From: VAZQ01 sp963744275
GTDB taxonomy: Bacteria > Pseudomonadota > Alphaproteobacteria > Rhizobiales > Xanthobacteraceae
Length of the DNA stretch: 64,000 nucleotides
Direction of reading: 5' to 3'
NCBI GenBank assembly: GCA_963744275.1
Contig: CAVUSX010000011.1
Coordinates: 186,001-250,000, forward strand
Part shown: in pieces, positions 9,441-17,680 of the stretch
How positions within the stretch are numbered: the stretch's first letter is position 1
How the letters are laid out: every line of letters starts with the position of its first letter
The notes under the pieces: model-generated
Told to the model about the DNA's origin: nothing
Databases searched by the model: none
What the model saw: the letters and a program-made list of their open reading frames with translations, nothing else
Position numbers and translations under genes: made by a program

Positions 9441-9473
9441 GCTCCGGCGCAGTCCGGAGTGTCGATCCGCCCG

Positions 9474-9653
9474 TCAGATATCGGTGAGATGGCCGTGGTC
9501 GCGCCGGCGTCGACGCCGGCGCAGCGTCGCCCGATTCATCGCCAAGCTGATCCATTCGCCGATCCGCAGGCGCACCTCCGGATCGGTGGACAATTCGTCG
9601 ATGCTCGGCGCACGGGTTGCAAACAGGTCATCGAGATCGTCGAACGCCGTCAT
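9474..9653 (-). CDS. Small hypothetical protein (59 residues)
   Basis: A short protein, MTAFDDLDDLFATRAPSIDE in front of an amphipathic segment, ending in a very basic tail with seven consecutive Arg. An alternative in-frame ATG at 9680 would add 9 residues; neither start has a good Shine-Dalgarno match. It lies convergent to the second Crp/Fnr gene and divergent from the methyltransferase at 9880. Small acidic-head, basic-tail proteins of this sort are common unannotated genes in Hyphomicrobiales, but I do not recognise a named family. Confidence 0.45.
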   Translation of the reverse strand: MTAFDDLDDLFATRAPSIDELSTDPEVRLRIGEWISLAMNRATLRRRRRRRDHGHLTDI

Positions 9654-9879
9654 CCCGGGCCGATTTATTGGGCGGCACATGATGTGCTTGTGCTTTTTTG
9701 ACACCCCGAATGTCAACGCCTTCCATTGTGTTATGTTCCCGACATGGATGCTCCGGCAAGCTCGCGCGGGCGGCAGCAAGACCTTCTCCCAGGGGAACTC
9801 TCGGGGGCCGGAGCGGCCTTTCCGAGTTCCCATTTTTATCGGTGCTGCCGGTATTGCGCTTGAACACGAGGCACGCTGC

Positions 9880-10755
9880 ATGATGCAAGAACACGTCCCT
9901 CCCGCCGCCGCAGTGGTCGCGCAAGCCTGTCCGGCTTGTCGGGAGACGACGGCCCACGACTTCCTCTACCGGAAGAATGGCTGCGACATTCGGCAATGTC
10001 GCGGCTGCGGCCTGGGGCGAGCGGAAAGCACCGGCTTCGACCCGCGGGCCTACTACACGGGCGACTATTTTTCCGGCCAGCGCGCGGACGGCTATTCGGA
10101 CTACCGCGCCGCCGAGCCGGTGCTGCGCCGCGAATTCGCCGGCAGCGTCGAGCTCATCCGCAACTACTGTGGGACGGGACGTCTTCTCGACCTCGGCTGC
10201 GCCTACGGATTCTTCCTCAAGGAAGCCGAGCGCTATTTCGACGTCGCCGGGATCGAGCTGGCCGAGGCGGCGGCCCAGCACTGCCGCGACTCCGGCTTGA
10301 ACGTCCTGTCGGGGGTTGCGGACGAGGACAACATGGCTCGAATCGGAAAGGTCGACGTCATCACGTTGTTCGACGTGATCGAGCATCTGCCGCACCCGGA
10401 CGAAACGCTGGCGCTCTGCGACCGCTATCTCAGGCCCGGCGGAATCATCGTGATCACGACCGGAGATTTCGCCTCCACGTTCGCCCGCCTGGCCGGCGCA
10501 CGCTGGCGGCTGATGACGCCGCCGCAGCATCTCTGGTACCTCACCCCCGAAAGCCTGCGCCGTTTGGCGGCCGGCCTCGGCCTCGTCCTTCAGCGTTGCG
10601 ACCATCCCGCCAAGGTGGTTCCGCTGTCGTTGATCCTGTTCCAGCTGCGGCGGATGCTGGGCCTGCGCGGCTCGCCGATCACTGCCGCCAGCCGGATCGG
10701 CATACCGGTCAATCTGTTCGATGCCATGCGGGTCGTGCTACGCAAGCCGGCATGA
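9880..10755 (+). CDS. Class I SAM-dependent methyltransferase with N-terminal zinc-ribbon-like knuckle
   Basis: 291 residues. Two CxxC pairs (CPAC near residue 17 and CRGC near residue 43) form a probable zinc knuckle, followed by a Rossmann methyltransferase core with LLDLGCAYGFFLKEAER as SAM motif I, VDVITLFDVIEHLPHPDE as motif II, and LRPGGIIVITTGD as motif III. This layout is typical of methyltransferases encoded with glycan and O-antigen genes that act on sugars. The gene overlaps the next one by four bases (ATGA), implying translational coupling with the small membrane protein and a shared role in the lipid-linked sugar cassette. Exact acceptor unknown. Confidence 0.85.
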   Translation: MMQEHVPPAAAVVAQACPACRETTAHDFLYRKNGCDIRQCRGCGLGRAESTGFDPRAYYTGDYFSGQRADGYSDYRAAEPVLRREFAGSVELIRNYCGTGRLLDLGCAYGFFLKEAERYFDVAGIELAEAAAQHCRDSGLNVLSGVADEDNMARIGKVDVITLFDVIEHLPHPDETLALCDRYLRPGGIIVITTGDFASTFARLAGARWRLMTPPQHLWYLTPESLRRLAAGLGLVLQRCDHPAKVVPLSLILFQLRRMLGLRGSPITAASRIGIPVNLFDAMRVVLRKPA

Positions 10756-11129
10756 TGAGCACCGATCGGCTGCCCCTGTGGCAAATCCTCCTGCTGGTGG
10801 CCTATGCGGCCGGAATGTCCGGCGGACAGCTGCTGTTCAAGATGGCGGCGCTGCGCTCCGGCGCGGGAGCCGGCGGCCTCTTCGAGCGCCTTCTCGGGCT
10901 GGCCACCAACGTCTATTTCTTGGCCGCCCTCGTTCTCTACGGCGGTTTTGCGATTCTTTGGGTGTGGATCCTGACTGTCATACCCTTGTCACGTGCTTAT
11001 CCTTTTGTGGCGCTCGCCTTCGCGCTGACCCCCTTGCTGGGGGGCTTGGTGTTCGGGGACGCGATTTCGTATCGCCTGGTTGCGGGCATCCTCTTCATAT
11101 TGTGCGGTCTCTTTTTCGTCACGACCTGA
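10752..11129 (+). CDS. Small four-helix EamA/EmrE-like membrane protein
   Basis: 125 residues with four hydrophobic segments (approximately 10-28, 50-72, 78-97 and 102-122), the size and layout of small multidrug-resistance-type half transporters such as ArnE/ArnF that flip undecaprenyl-phosphate sugars. A family-typical Pro-Leu-Ser-x-Ala-Tyr-Pro-Phe run (VIPLSRAYPFVALAF) is present in the third segment. Start is ATG 10752 or 10755; either overlaps or abuts the methyltransferase stop. Between a sugar-type methyltransferase and a polyprenyl-phosphate GT2, a flippase role for a lipid-linked sugar is the best guess. Confidence 0.75.
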   Translation: MMSTDRLPLWQILLLVAYAAGMSGGQLLFKMAALRSGAGAGGLFERLLGLATNVYFLAALVLYGGFAILWVWILTVIPLSRAYPFVALAFALTPLLGGLVFGDAISYRLVAGILFILCGLFFVTT

Positions 11130-11246
11130 GGAACTTTTCCGGCCGCACCCTGTTGGGAGTTCTGGTTTGCTCCGCCGGCTCTGCGCCGACACGGCCGTCG
11201 GCGACGGGCCACGGAAAATGAACCTCCTCGAGCAGCGAAGACCGCG

Positions 11247-11936
11247 ATGGAATCCGGCTTGCATCCAAACCTGTGGGTGATTTGCGCCGCCTACAACGAA
11301 GCCACCACCATCGGGGGCGTGGCGGCGGAGCTGCGCCGCGCCGGACACCAGGTCGTCGTGGTCGATGACGGTTCCCTCGACCGCACCCGCGACATCGCGG
11401 CCGCCGCCGGCGCCCATGTGGTGGCTCATCCGATCAATCTCGGTCAAGGTGCCGCCTTGCAGACCGGAATCGAGTATGCCTTGGGGCGCGGCGCCGACGT
11501 CCTGGTCACCTTCGATGCCGACGGGCAGCACCGCGTCTCCGACATTCCGCGCCTGCTCGAAGCGCTGCGGCGCGAGCGCGCCGACTTCGCGCTCGGCAGC
11601 CGCTTCCTCGGACAGACCACCAATCTTCCCACGCTGCGGCGTTGGCTGCTGCAAGCCGCGACCGTCTTCACGCGCCTGACCACGGGACTGCGTCTCACCG
11701 ATTCCCACAACGGCTTGCGCGCGTTCACCCGCAAGGGCGCCGCCGCCATCCGGTTGCGGCAGAACCGCATGGCCCATGCCTCGGAGATCCTGGTCGAGAT
11801 CGCGCAGAGCGGCCTGCGCTATGTCGAGGTTCCGGTCACCATCGACTACACCGCCTATTCGTTGGCCAAGGGCCAGCGGATCGGGGATTCGGTCGCGATC
11901 CTGCTCGATCTGTTTGCGCAGGAGCTGTACCGATGA
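11247..11936 (+). CDS. GT2 glycosyltransferase, polyprenyl-phosphate sugar synthase-like
   Basis: 229 residues, family 2 glycosyltransferase fold: VICAAYNEATTIGGV at the N-terminus, VVVVDDGSLDRT for nucleotide binding, HPINLGQGAALQTGI, and the metal-binding DxD in VTFDADGQH. It lacks C-terminal membrane helices, like soluble Dpm1-type enzymes that transfer a sugar from a nucleotide donor to dolichyl or undecaprenyl phosphate at the cytoplasmic face. The downstream gene overlaps by 4 bases and encodes a DUF2304 protein, a pairing known from other GT2/DUF2304 operons. Together they may charge a lipid carrier for the GT-C enzyme at 12306-14015. Donor sugar unknown. Confidence 0.88.
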   Translation: MESGLHPNLWVICAAYNEATTIGGVAAELRRAGHQVVVVDDGSLDRTRDIAAAAGAHVVAHPINLGQGAALQTGIEYALGRGADVLVTFDADGQHRVSDIPRLLEALRRERADFALGSRFLGQTTNLPTLRRWLLQAATVFTRLTTGLRLTDSHNGLRAFTRKGAAAIRLRQNRMAHASEILVEIAQSGLRYVEVPVTIDYTAYSLAKGQRIGDSVAILLDLFAQELYR

Positions 11937-12370
11937 TTGCCCAGATCCTGCTGTCGCTGCTGCTCTGCGCGGTGTTTCTGTACGCCTGGATCGAATATCG
12001 CCGCTCGCCGGTGGTGGCGTTCCTGTCGTCGATGGCGTCGCTCGCCGGACTTTATTTCGTCTGGGTGCCGTCGGAGAGCACGCGGCTGGCCGAGTTCGTC
12101 GGCATCGGGCGTGGGGTCGATCTCATTCTCTACACCTGGGTCGGCATCAGCCTCATCATCATCCTGAACCTGCATTTGAAGCTGCGCACGCATCTCGAGT
12201 TGATCACGGTACTGGCGCGGACGATCGCACTCGCCAATCCGGCGGCCGTGCCCGCCGAGATGGCGGGCAATTCCGCGGCCGCGCCGGCCCGGATGCCGCT
12301 CGATGTCAGCGCGGCGCGGCGGCCTGCGGCCGGGCGTAGGTCGAGGCGAAGGGGCGATCAAAACGCCTGA
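11933..12370 (+). CDS. DUF2304-family membrane protein
   Basis: 145 residues with three membrane segments (about 2-20, 27-45 and 60-82), followed by LHLKLRTHLELITVLARTIAL, the soluble coiled tail typical of DUF2304. The last 35 residues are Ala/Arg-rich and overlap by 65 bases the 3' end of the convergent GT-C gene, so the true C-terminus may be shorter if an indel lies here. Start at 11933 overlaps the GT2 stop (ATGA). DUF2304 proteins accompany polyprenyl-phosphate glycosyltransferases; their biochemical role is unknown. Confidence 0.75.
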   Translation: MIAQILLSLLLCAVFLYAWIEYRRSPVVAFLSSMASLAGLYFVWVPSESTRLAEFVGIGRGVDLILYTWVGISLIIILNLHLKLRTHLELITVLARTIALANPAAVPAEMAGNSAAAPARMPLDVSAARRPAAGRRSRRRGDQNA

Positions 12371-14015
12371 CCTCGTCGATCAGGACGGCGTCGGCGACAT
12401 CCTGCGCACAGGGCCAGCGCTCCGTCGCGATGATGAAATCCGCTCGCTTGGGATCGGGCTCGAGCCGCCATGGCCGCCTGAACAGCGGTCCCACCAGCGC
12501 TTCCCGGGAGCCGATGCAAATCGCGATGCTGGGCGGGTTCTGCGCAAAACGGTCGGGCAGCGCATAGTCGAGCCGGCTTTCGAGCCGCCGCAGCGCCACG
12601 GTCGCGGCGATCGACCAGTAGTCGAGATCGAAGCGGCCTTGCGCGCCCGCAACCCCGCCCGCCAACGTATTGGTGGCGACATATTCGAGCGGATGCAGGA
12701 CGGCGAGCATCCAGACCGAGACCCCCACATAGGCGCCGCCGATGGCCGCGGAGATCAGCGGCAGGCGGCGCACGAGGGGGGCAAGGCGCAGCAAGCCGGC
12801 CGCGGCGATCACCGCCAAGAGCGGGATCACGAACAGAACGTGCCGGATTCCATCATAGAGCGTCGAGTGCCAGACGATGATGAAGCCGAGCGGCGCGATC
12901 ACCGCGACCCAGACCAGCAGATGGCGCCGTGATCGCGCCAACCACCAGGCCGCGCTCCGCACGCGGCGCGCGCTGCGCCGCGCCAGAGCCCCGATCGTCG
13001 CGCAGCAGAAGCCGGTCGCGCCCGCCGATGCGGCTGCGATGCCGATCATCAACAACAGCAGGAACCCTTCCGGCAGGCGGGCCACGAGCTGCCCTGGTAC
13101 GTACCACCAAGGCAGGTCGGTGGTCAGGACCGTCACGCCCCAGACCGGCATCTCGAATGCGTTCGGGTGATTGGCGAACAGCTCGAACGCGAGCTTGAAA
13201 TGCCGCAACGGATTTCCGGTCTGCAGCCACGGCCACAGCGCGAAGGCGGTGATCCACCCGACCGCGAGCGCGCAGACGGCGCGCCCGCCGATCCGCAACA
13301 GGTCGGCGCGGCGCGAGCTTTCGGGCCGCACCAGGACCTCGAGGGCGCACAGGGCGGTCGCGCCGATCAGATAGACTTGCGTGATGAGCCCGGACGAGCG
13401 GGTCGCGATGGCGAGACCGGTCAGCGATCCGGCGCCGAGCGTCGCCGGCCAGGACGGCACCGTGCGCCCCGCCATCACGATGATGGCCAGCGTCGCCAGC
13501 GTCATGGCGAACAGAAACGGGACGTCGATCGGCGTGAAGAAGAGGCTGCCGTAAAGGTAGCCGGTGGTCAGGCACAGGATGAGCGCGATCAGGCCGGCCC
13601 AGCGGCCGACCGCCAGCCGCCCGATGGGAACGAGCGCCGCGAGGCCGGCGAGCCCGGTCAGGAACGTCATGGCATGGCGAACCGTCCAGGGATTGCCGAT
13701 GCCCAATGATTGGACGAGCGCGGTGAGGATGTGGAACCAGGGTCCGTAGTACCAAAGCGTATCCTCGACGGTCTCGAAGCTCGATCGGTCGGTGAAGCCG
13801 CTCGCGTACCAGGCCAAGGCCTTGCGGCCGTAGTCGTCGGCGGTGAACTCGTCGACGCTGATTTCATAATCCCCGACCGTGGCGAGCCCGATGACCAGCA
13901 CGGCGCTCAGGAGCATGACGGCGGCGATGATCTCGGCGTCGAGCCGCTCCCGCGGCGGCAGCCAAAGGACGGCATTCCGCCGCCCGGTGGGGGGAGCCGT
14001 TTGATCTGAGGACAC
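12306..14015 (-). CDS. GT-C fold integral-membrane glycosyltransferase (PMT/ArnT-like)
   Basis: About 569 residues with 10 or more hydrophobic helices. The acidic pair in the first periplasmic loop (YEISVDEF, Asp-Glu) is the catalytic signature of GT-C enzymes that use polyprenyl-phosphate sugars, and GPWFHILTALVQSLG follows. I choose the GTG at 14015 because CAGGAG lies 7 bases upstream and the preceding in-frame residues are Arg/Pro-rich non-coding-like. It converges on the DUF2304 gene. The obvious context role is to transfer the sugar made by the GT2 (11247) and flipped by the small membrane protein (10752) to an acceptor in the periplasm, such as lipid A, a glycolipid or a protein. Confidence 0.82.
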   Translation of the reverse strand: MSSDQTAPPTGRRNAVLWLPPRERLDAEIIAAVMLLSAVLVIGLATVGDYEISVDEFTADDYGRKALAWYASGFTDRSSFETVEDTLWYYGPWFHILTALVQSLGIGNPWTVRHAMTFLTGLAGLAALVPIGRLAVGRWAGLIALILCLTTGYLYGSLFFTPIDVPFLFAMTLATLAIIVMAGRTVPSWPATLGAGSLTGLAIATRSSGLITQVYLIGATALCALEVLVRPESSRRADLLRIGGRAVCALAVGWITAFALWPWLQTGNPLRHFKLAFELFANHPNAFEMPVWGVTVLTTDLPWWYVPGQLVARLPEGFLLLLMIGIAAASAGATGFCCATIGALARRSARRVRSAAWWLARSRRHLLVWVAVIAPLGFIIVWHSTLYDGIRHVLFVIPLLAVIAAAGLLRLAPLVRRLPLISAAIGGAYVGVSVWMLAVLHPLEYVATNTLAGGVAGAQGRFDLDYWSIAATVALRRLESRLDYALPDRFAQNPPSIAICIGSREALVGPLFRRPWRLEPDPKRADFIIATERWPCAQDVADAVLIDEVRRFDRPFASTYARPQAAAPR

Positions 14016-14313
14016 CGAAGCTCCTGCCGGGTGTATTGCCGCGGCGGTGCCGCACGGACGCGGCCCCCGGAATGCCTGCGCGCGCGATCTCACAATAAGC
14101 AAACGGCCCGCAGCATCAAATAGACCGTTCGCCGCGGATGACGCAGCCGTAGCGCCTGCGCGTGGAGGAGCGAGGCGGCGATGCTCACGTGTGGCGGATG
14201 CTCGCGGGACAAATCGACCCTTGCGGGTCACATCTGGGTGATCAGCCGTAACGCCGGGGCGTCCGACGGCGTATTAGGATATGGCACTGTCGAACGTTCC
14301 GGAGGAACCAGGC

Positions 14314-14808
14314 ATGACGCGGCGATACTTTTTTTGGGCCGGGGCGAGCGCGCTCGCTCTGGTTCTGGCCAACCGCCTCTTCGGTCTGCAATCGGCCTCG
14401 CGGGCCGCGGAGACCTTCGAAGTCTCCCATTCCGACGCGGAGTGGCGCGCGCTGCTGACGCCGGCGCAATACGCCGTGCTGCGGTTGCAAGGCACCGAGC
14501 GGCCGTTCAGCAGCCCGCTCGATCACGAGCCGCGCCCCGGCACCTTCGCGTGCGCGGGCTGCGAGCTGTCGTTGTTTTCCTCCAAGACCAAGTTCGACAG
14601 CCGGACCGGCTGGCCGAGCTTCTGGCAGCCCCTCGACGGCGCCGTCGGCACCTCGGACGATACGTTTCTGGCGATGAAGCGGACCGAGGTGCATTGCCAC
14701 CGCTGCGGCGGACATCTCGGCCATGTGTTCAACGATGGACCGCGGCCGACCGGTCTTCGCTACTGCATGAACGGCATCGCCATGACGTTCCGGCCCGCGA
14801 CGGCCTGA
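14314..14808 (+). CDS. msrB: Exported peptide-methionine (R)-S-oxide reductase
   Basis: 164 residues: a 35-residue leader with an RRYFFWAG segment that resembles a Tat or Sec signal, then a complete MsrB domain. Zinc-binding CAGC and CHRC pairs, the GWPSFWQP substrate loop, HCHRCGGHLGHVF, and the resolving-to-catalytic RYCMN motif (catalytic Cys near residue 150) are all present. The enzyme reduces methionine R-sulfoxide in proteins; the leader implies periplasmic repair. The ATG at 14314 is preferred over an upstream in-frame start at 14281 because GGAGGA lies 7 bases before it. The 298 bases before it hold no other gene. Confidence 0.92.
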   Translation: MTRRYFFWAGASALALVLANRLFGLQSASRAAETFEVSHSDAEWRALLTPAQYAVLRLQGTERPFSSPLDHEPRPGTFACAGCELSLFSSKTKFDSRTGWPSFWQPLDGAVGTSDDTFLAMKRTEVHCHRCGGHLGHVFNDGPRPTGLRYCMNGIAMTFRPATA

Positions 14809-15156
14809 TGGGCGGCGGGCCATCGGGGCTCGGAACTTCCCGGCCGGAAAGTCGTTGTGACCTCGACCTTGTGGGATGCGACCACGGTCCGGGGGTGGCG
14901 AGAACTCCCCTCTTCGTAGATCTGCGTATTGCGATGCGCCGTCATGGCGTGCCGCGATTCAGGCGCCGGGAGGCGGCGCCGTTGATGAACTGATCTGGCG
15001 ATCGCCGGTGGTCGCATACCGTCGAAGGCGGTCTCGATACGCTCGAGCGCCGTCGCCTGCGTTATTGCTGTGGAAGACGTCGAATAGGTTCTGCGCGACT
15101 CTTCCCCGGCCGATTCGCCCCCGACAATATCGGGACGCGCAGGCCAACCGCCGCAG
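14809..15156. other. Intergenic, no gene seen
   Basis: 348 bases after msrB. Short open frames on both strands are Arg/Ser-rich shadows. A weak hairpin (GGGGG...CTCCCC followed by TCTT near 14890-14915) could end msrB transcription. Confidence 0.35.
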
Positions 15157-15471
15157 ATGAGGGAGCCTTCCGTGTCGCTCAGGGTCATCGCAGGAAGTCT
15201 CGAGGCTCATCCGGCCGGCTTGTCGTTCAAGTGCGGGCGGGAGGGCGAGACGATCGTTTGCGGAGTAGCCAGCGACGTCTTGCGTGATCTGCTTTATTTT
15301 CACCGGCTCGATGGCGACGACGCCTTCCGGGCCTTGCTGCCGGAAATCGAGCGTCTGGCGAATGCCAAGAGTGACGCCGGACGGTTCGAGGAGGACGGCG
15401 CGCTGGTGATTTGCTCGGTCGATCTCCTGCGCTTTGGATTCGGGGCCAAGTCGTCCCAGTCCGCAGCCTGA
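15157..15471 (+). CDS. DUF1488-like small protein
   Basis: 104 residues from the ATG at 15157, or 99 from the GTG at 15172, which has a GAGGGAG about 6 bases upstream and may be the true start. The chain SLRVIAGSLEAHPAGLSFKC followed by DVLRDLLYFHRLDGDDAFRA and an EIERLANAKSDAGRF helix resembles DUF1488 proteins, which are small cytosolic proteins common in rhizobia and of unknown function. No membrane segment. It is followed 110 bases later by another small protein of a rhizobial family. Confidence 0.6.
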   Translation: MREPSVSLRVIAGSLEAHPAGLSFKCGREGETIVCGVASDVLRDLLYFHRLDGDDAFRALLPEIERLANAKSDAGRFEEDGALVICSVDLLRFGFGAKSSQSAA

Positions 15472-15581
15472 TCATCGCCGGAATAGAGTAGCCGCTGTCC
15501 CTCTGGCGGCGTACTGGCACAGGCCGCTAAGGTGGGCGACCGGCCCTCGCCTATCCGGCGCCATCGTGCAAAACTGTGCCC

Positions 15582-15839
15582 ATGCCCCGCTATTTCTTCA
15601 ACACCCGCATCGGCGACGACGTGATCTCCGATCCCAAAGGCGCGCAATTGCGCGATGCCGATCACGCCTGGGAGGTGGCCAGAAGCATGATCCTGGAGAT
15701 CCTGCAGGATCAACGCGGACATCCGAACCTGTTGTCGGCGACCCTCAATGTCACCGACGAGCGCGGCGAGGTGGTTCTGGAGCTTCCATTCTCCGAAGCC
15801 CTGATACCCTCGCCGGACGAGTCTCCGACCAAGCATTGA
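15582..15839 (+). CDS. DUF6894-family small protein
   Basis: 85 residues starting MPRYFFNTRIGDDVISDPKG, a near-perfect family N-terminus (aromatic YFF, then a GxxL/I-x-D-x-x-G turn), with LRDADHAWEVARSMILEILQ and a beta-hairpin VTDERGEVVLELPFSEAL. The family is abundant in Bradyrhizobium-type genomes, usually in many copies, and is of unknown function. It is one reason for the taxonomic guess. Start is the ATG at 15582; an in-frame GTG two codons upstream is less like the family. Confidence 0.8.
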   Translation: MPRYFFNTRIGDDVISDPKGAQLRDADHAWEVARSMILEILQDQRGHPNLLSATLNVTDERGEVVLELPFSEALIPSPDESPTKH

Positions 15840-15887
15840 GGCGCGGCATCGACCGCGGCTGCGACACCGCGGCGATCCGCGCGGCCG

Positions 15888-16457
15888 TCACCGGCTGATG
15901 CGGCTGATCTTCGAGCCTTCGAGCGTCAGATTGTACATGAGCCCCTCGGTGTCGAGGATGATGCCGACCACCGGGCTGGTGATATTCTCGGAATCGATCG
16001 CGGCGCCGGCACCGATCGTGATGATGGCGATCGAGCCGTCGACCCCGACCTTCCATCCGTGGGCGCGACGGAAGCTTTCGAGCGCGCCCGGGGTCATGAA
16101 CATGATGATGACGGAGCGCGCCTGCGCGCCGAGCTGGAAGCCGATCGAGGCCGCGGCAGTGTCGTAATATCCGGCCGTGATGCTGCCGATGCGCAACGCC
16201 CCCTCGCCATATTCGCCGCCGATCCCCATCCCGGCTTTGATGACGGTCGGAAACACCAGGATCGCGGCCGCCCTGGCGGCGAGCTCGCGGCCTCCGGGCA
16301 CATGCCGATACAACCGGTCGAGCGTACGGTTGACCTCGGCGTCGATCTGGCGCGCGCCTTCGGCTCGACCCGCGCGGCTTGCGCCAACGAGCGCGAGCGC
16401 CGTCAACAGGATGAGAGCGAGCGATCGTCCGCCCGACGCCAAGATCCGGAATTTCAT
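15888..16457 (-). CDS. SYLF (Ysc84-type) lipid-binding domain protein, exported
   Basis: 189 residues with a signal peptide (hydrophobic 12-27, cleavage near RAGRA). The SYLF fold is shown by AAAILVFPTVIKAGMGIGGE, ALRIGSITAGYYDTAAASIG, FQLGAQARSVIIMFMTPGAL and the Gly/Ala-rich VDGSIAIITIGAGAAIDSE. Eukaryotic relatives bind phosphoinositides; bacterial ones are periplasmic or outer-membrane-associated with unclear role. Stands alone: convergent with the DUF6894 gene and followed upstream by an uncertain secreted protein. Confidence 0.88.
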   Translation of the reverse strand: MKFRILASGGRSLALILLTALALVGASRAGRAEGARQIDAEVNRTLDRLYRHVPGGRELAARAAAILVFPTVIKAGMGIGGEYGEGALRIGSITAGYYDTAAASIGFQLGAQARSVIIMFMTPGALESFRRAHGWKVGVDGSIAIITIGAGAAIDSENITSPVVGIILDTEGLMYNLTLEGSKISRISR

Positions 16458-16487
16458 CTGAGTATCCTTTGCCCCATTGAGGGTAAG

Positions 16488-17072
16488 TCATTGGGGGGCA
16501 AAGGGTTCCATGAACCGTGTCGGGCGCCGGCCGATCATGCGGCGGAGCGCGCGGCTCTCATTCGCCGAGGAGCTCCTCGAAGCGTCCCCGTGAGGGCGGC
16601 GTTGCGGGGTTGCAGCGCGCGTCTTGCTGAAAGTGGACCGTGGAGGAGGGAAAGCAGAACGGCGTGGACGCCGGGCGCTCGCCATAGCGCGGAGCCAAGG
16701 ACATGACCGTGCCGACCCCGTTGGTCGCGCGTCGCGCCTCTTGTCGACGCGCCGATGCGCGCAGCTGCCGCGGCTCGGCGCGCGCGCTTTGCCGCCGTGG
16801 CGTCTGGGGCTGACCATCGGGTGCGGCCCCGGCCCGCCGCGCCTGCGGCGCAGCCGCCTGCGGCGAGCCGCCTGCGGCACGCTCGAAAACCGCCCCATAT
16901 AGCCGGGCGCGAACTCCCCGAATTTTTGCAAGGGCCCCAGCGGATAGGGCGACATTGTGCTATCGAGGGGATGCGGCTCGATCGTGAGCAGCCCCTGCGC
17001 CATCGTTTGCGGGCTCGACAGCCCGAGCGCGAGCGCGGCGAAACCGGCGCTGACGCACTTGATCCCGCGCAT
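16488..17072 (-). CDS. Hypothetical secreted protein with Arg-rich C-terminus (frame uncertain)
   Basis: A convincing N-terminus, MRGIKCVSAGFAALALGLSS with a signal peptide ending near TMAQG, follows a GGAGCACCAAA ribosome site. After about residue 65 (LQKFGEFAPGYMGRFSSV) the frame becomes Arg/Pro-rich with clustered RRRR, which is unlike a folded protein. A neighbouring frame over the same DNA reads Ala/Gly/Pro/Gln-rich (AAGGSPQAAAPQARRAG), which is more typical of a disordered periplasmic tail. An undetected indel near 16890 is likely given the rest of this window, so the C-terminus and stop at 16488 are not reliable. The DNA there contains a short tandem GCCTGCGGC repeat near 16848-16880. 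Confidence 0.45.
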   Translation of the reverse strand: MRGIKCVSAGFAALALGLSSPQTMAQGLLTIEPHPLDSTMSPYPLGPLQKFGEFAPGYMGRFSSVPQAARRRRLRRRRGGPGPHPMVSPRRHGGKARAPSRGSCAHRRVDKRRDARPTGSARSCPWLRAMASARRPRRSAFPPPRSTFSKTRAATPQRRPHGDASRSSSANESRALRRMIGRRPTRFMEPFAPQ

Positions 17073-17184
17073 TTTGGTGCTCCGAGAATTGCCTGTCGAA
17101 AACACGAACACCACGCTACCAGAACCGGAAGTGGGCAGCACCCCCGTTAGATAACAACGGCGTGTGCTTAAAGAAGGGGGAACC

Positions 17185-17646
17185 ATGCTCTTGATCATGC
17201 TGCTGCTGGCCATTCATCTCCTGGCCGCCGTATTCTGGGTGGGCGGCATGGCCTTCGCCTATACGGTGCTGCGGCCCGCGGCCGGCCTGCTCGATCCCGC
17301 CGTGCGGCTGCCGCTCTGGCGGCGCGTGTTCGCCCGCTTCCTGCCCTGGGTCGGGGTCGGCATCGTGGCGCTGCTGGTCAGCGGCTTCGCGATGCTGTTC
17401 CTCATGTTCGGCAGCGACGCCGACGCGCCCCTATACGTCCACATCATGGCCGCCACCGGCATCATCATGATGCTGCTGTACGGGCATCTGTTCTTCGCCC
17501 CTTGGCGGCGCTTTCGCGCCGCGGTCGACCGTGGGGCGCTGCCCGAGGCGGCCAAGAGCCTCAATCAGATCCGCATCATCGTGGGGATCAACCTGCTGCT
17601 GGGGGTGTTGACGCTCATTGTCGGGGGAACCGGGCGGTATTGGTGA
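17185..17646 (+). CDS. CopD-like four-helix integral membrane protein
   Basis: 153 residues with four hydrophobic helices (about 2-24, 49-72, 82-102 and 130-150). The first helix carries HLLAAVFWVGGMAF, and AAVFWVGG is the signature of the CopD / DUF2269 group of inner-membrane proteins (His and Trp-Val-Gly-Gly), some of which take part in copper or heme-related processes. No partner genes such as copC are nearby. GGGGGAACC precedes the ATG; an in-frame GTG/TTG further upstream is possible but less good. Function remains a family-level guess. Confidence 0.7.
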   Translation: MLLIMLLLAIHLLAAVFWVGGMAFAYTVLRPAAGLLDPAVRLPLWRRVFARFLPWVGVGIVALLVSGFAMLFLMFGSDADAPLYVHIMAATGIIMMLLYGHLFFAPWRRFRAAVDRGALPEAAKSLNQIRIIVGINLLLGVLTLIVGGTGRYW

Positions 17647-17680
17647 GTCGGGCCGGCTCCATCGAGACGCGCGCGACGTT

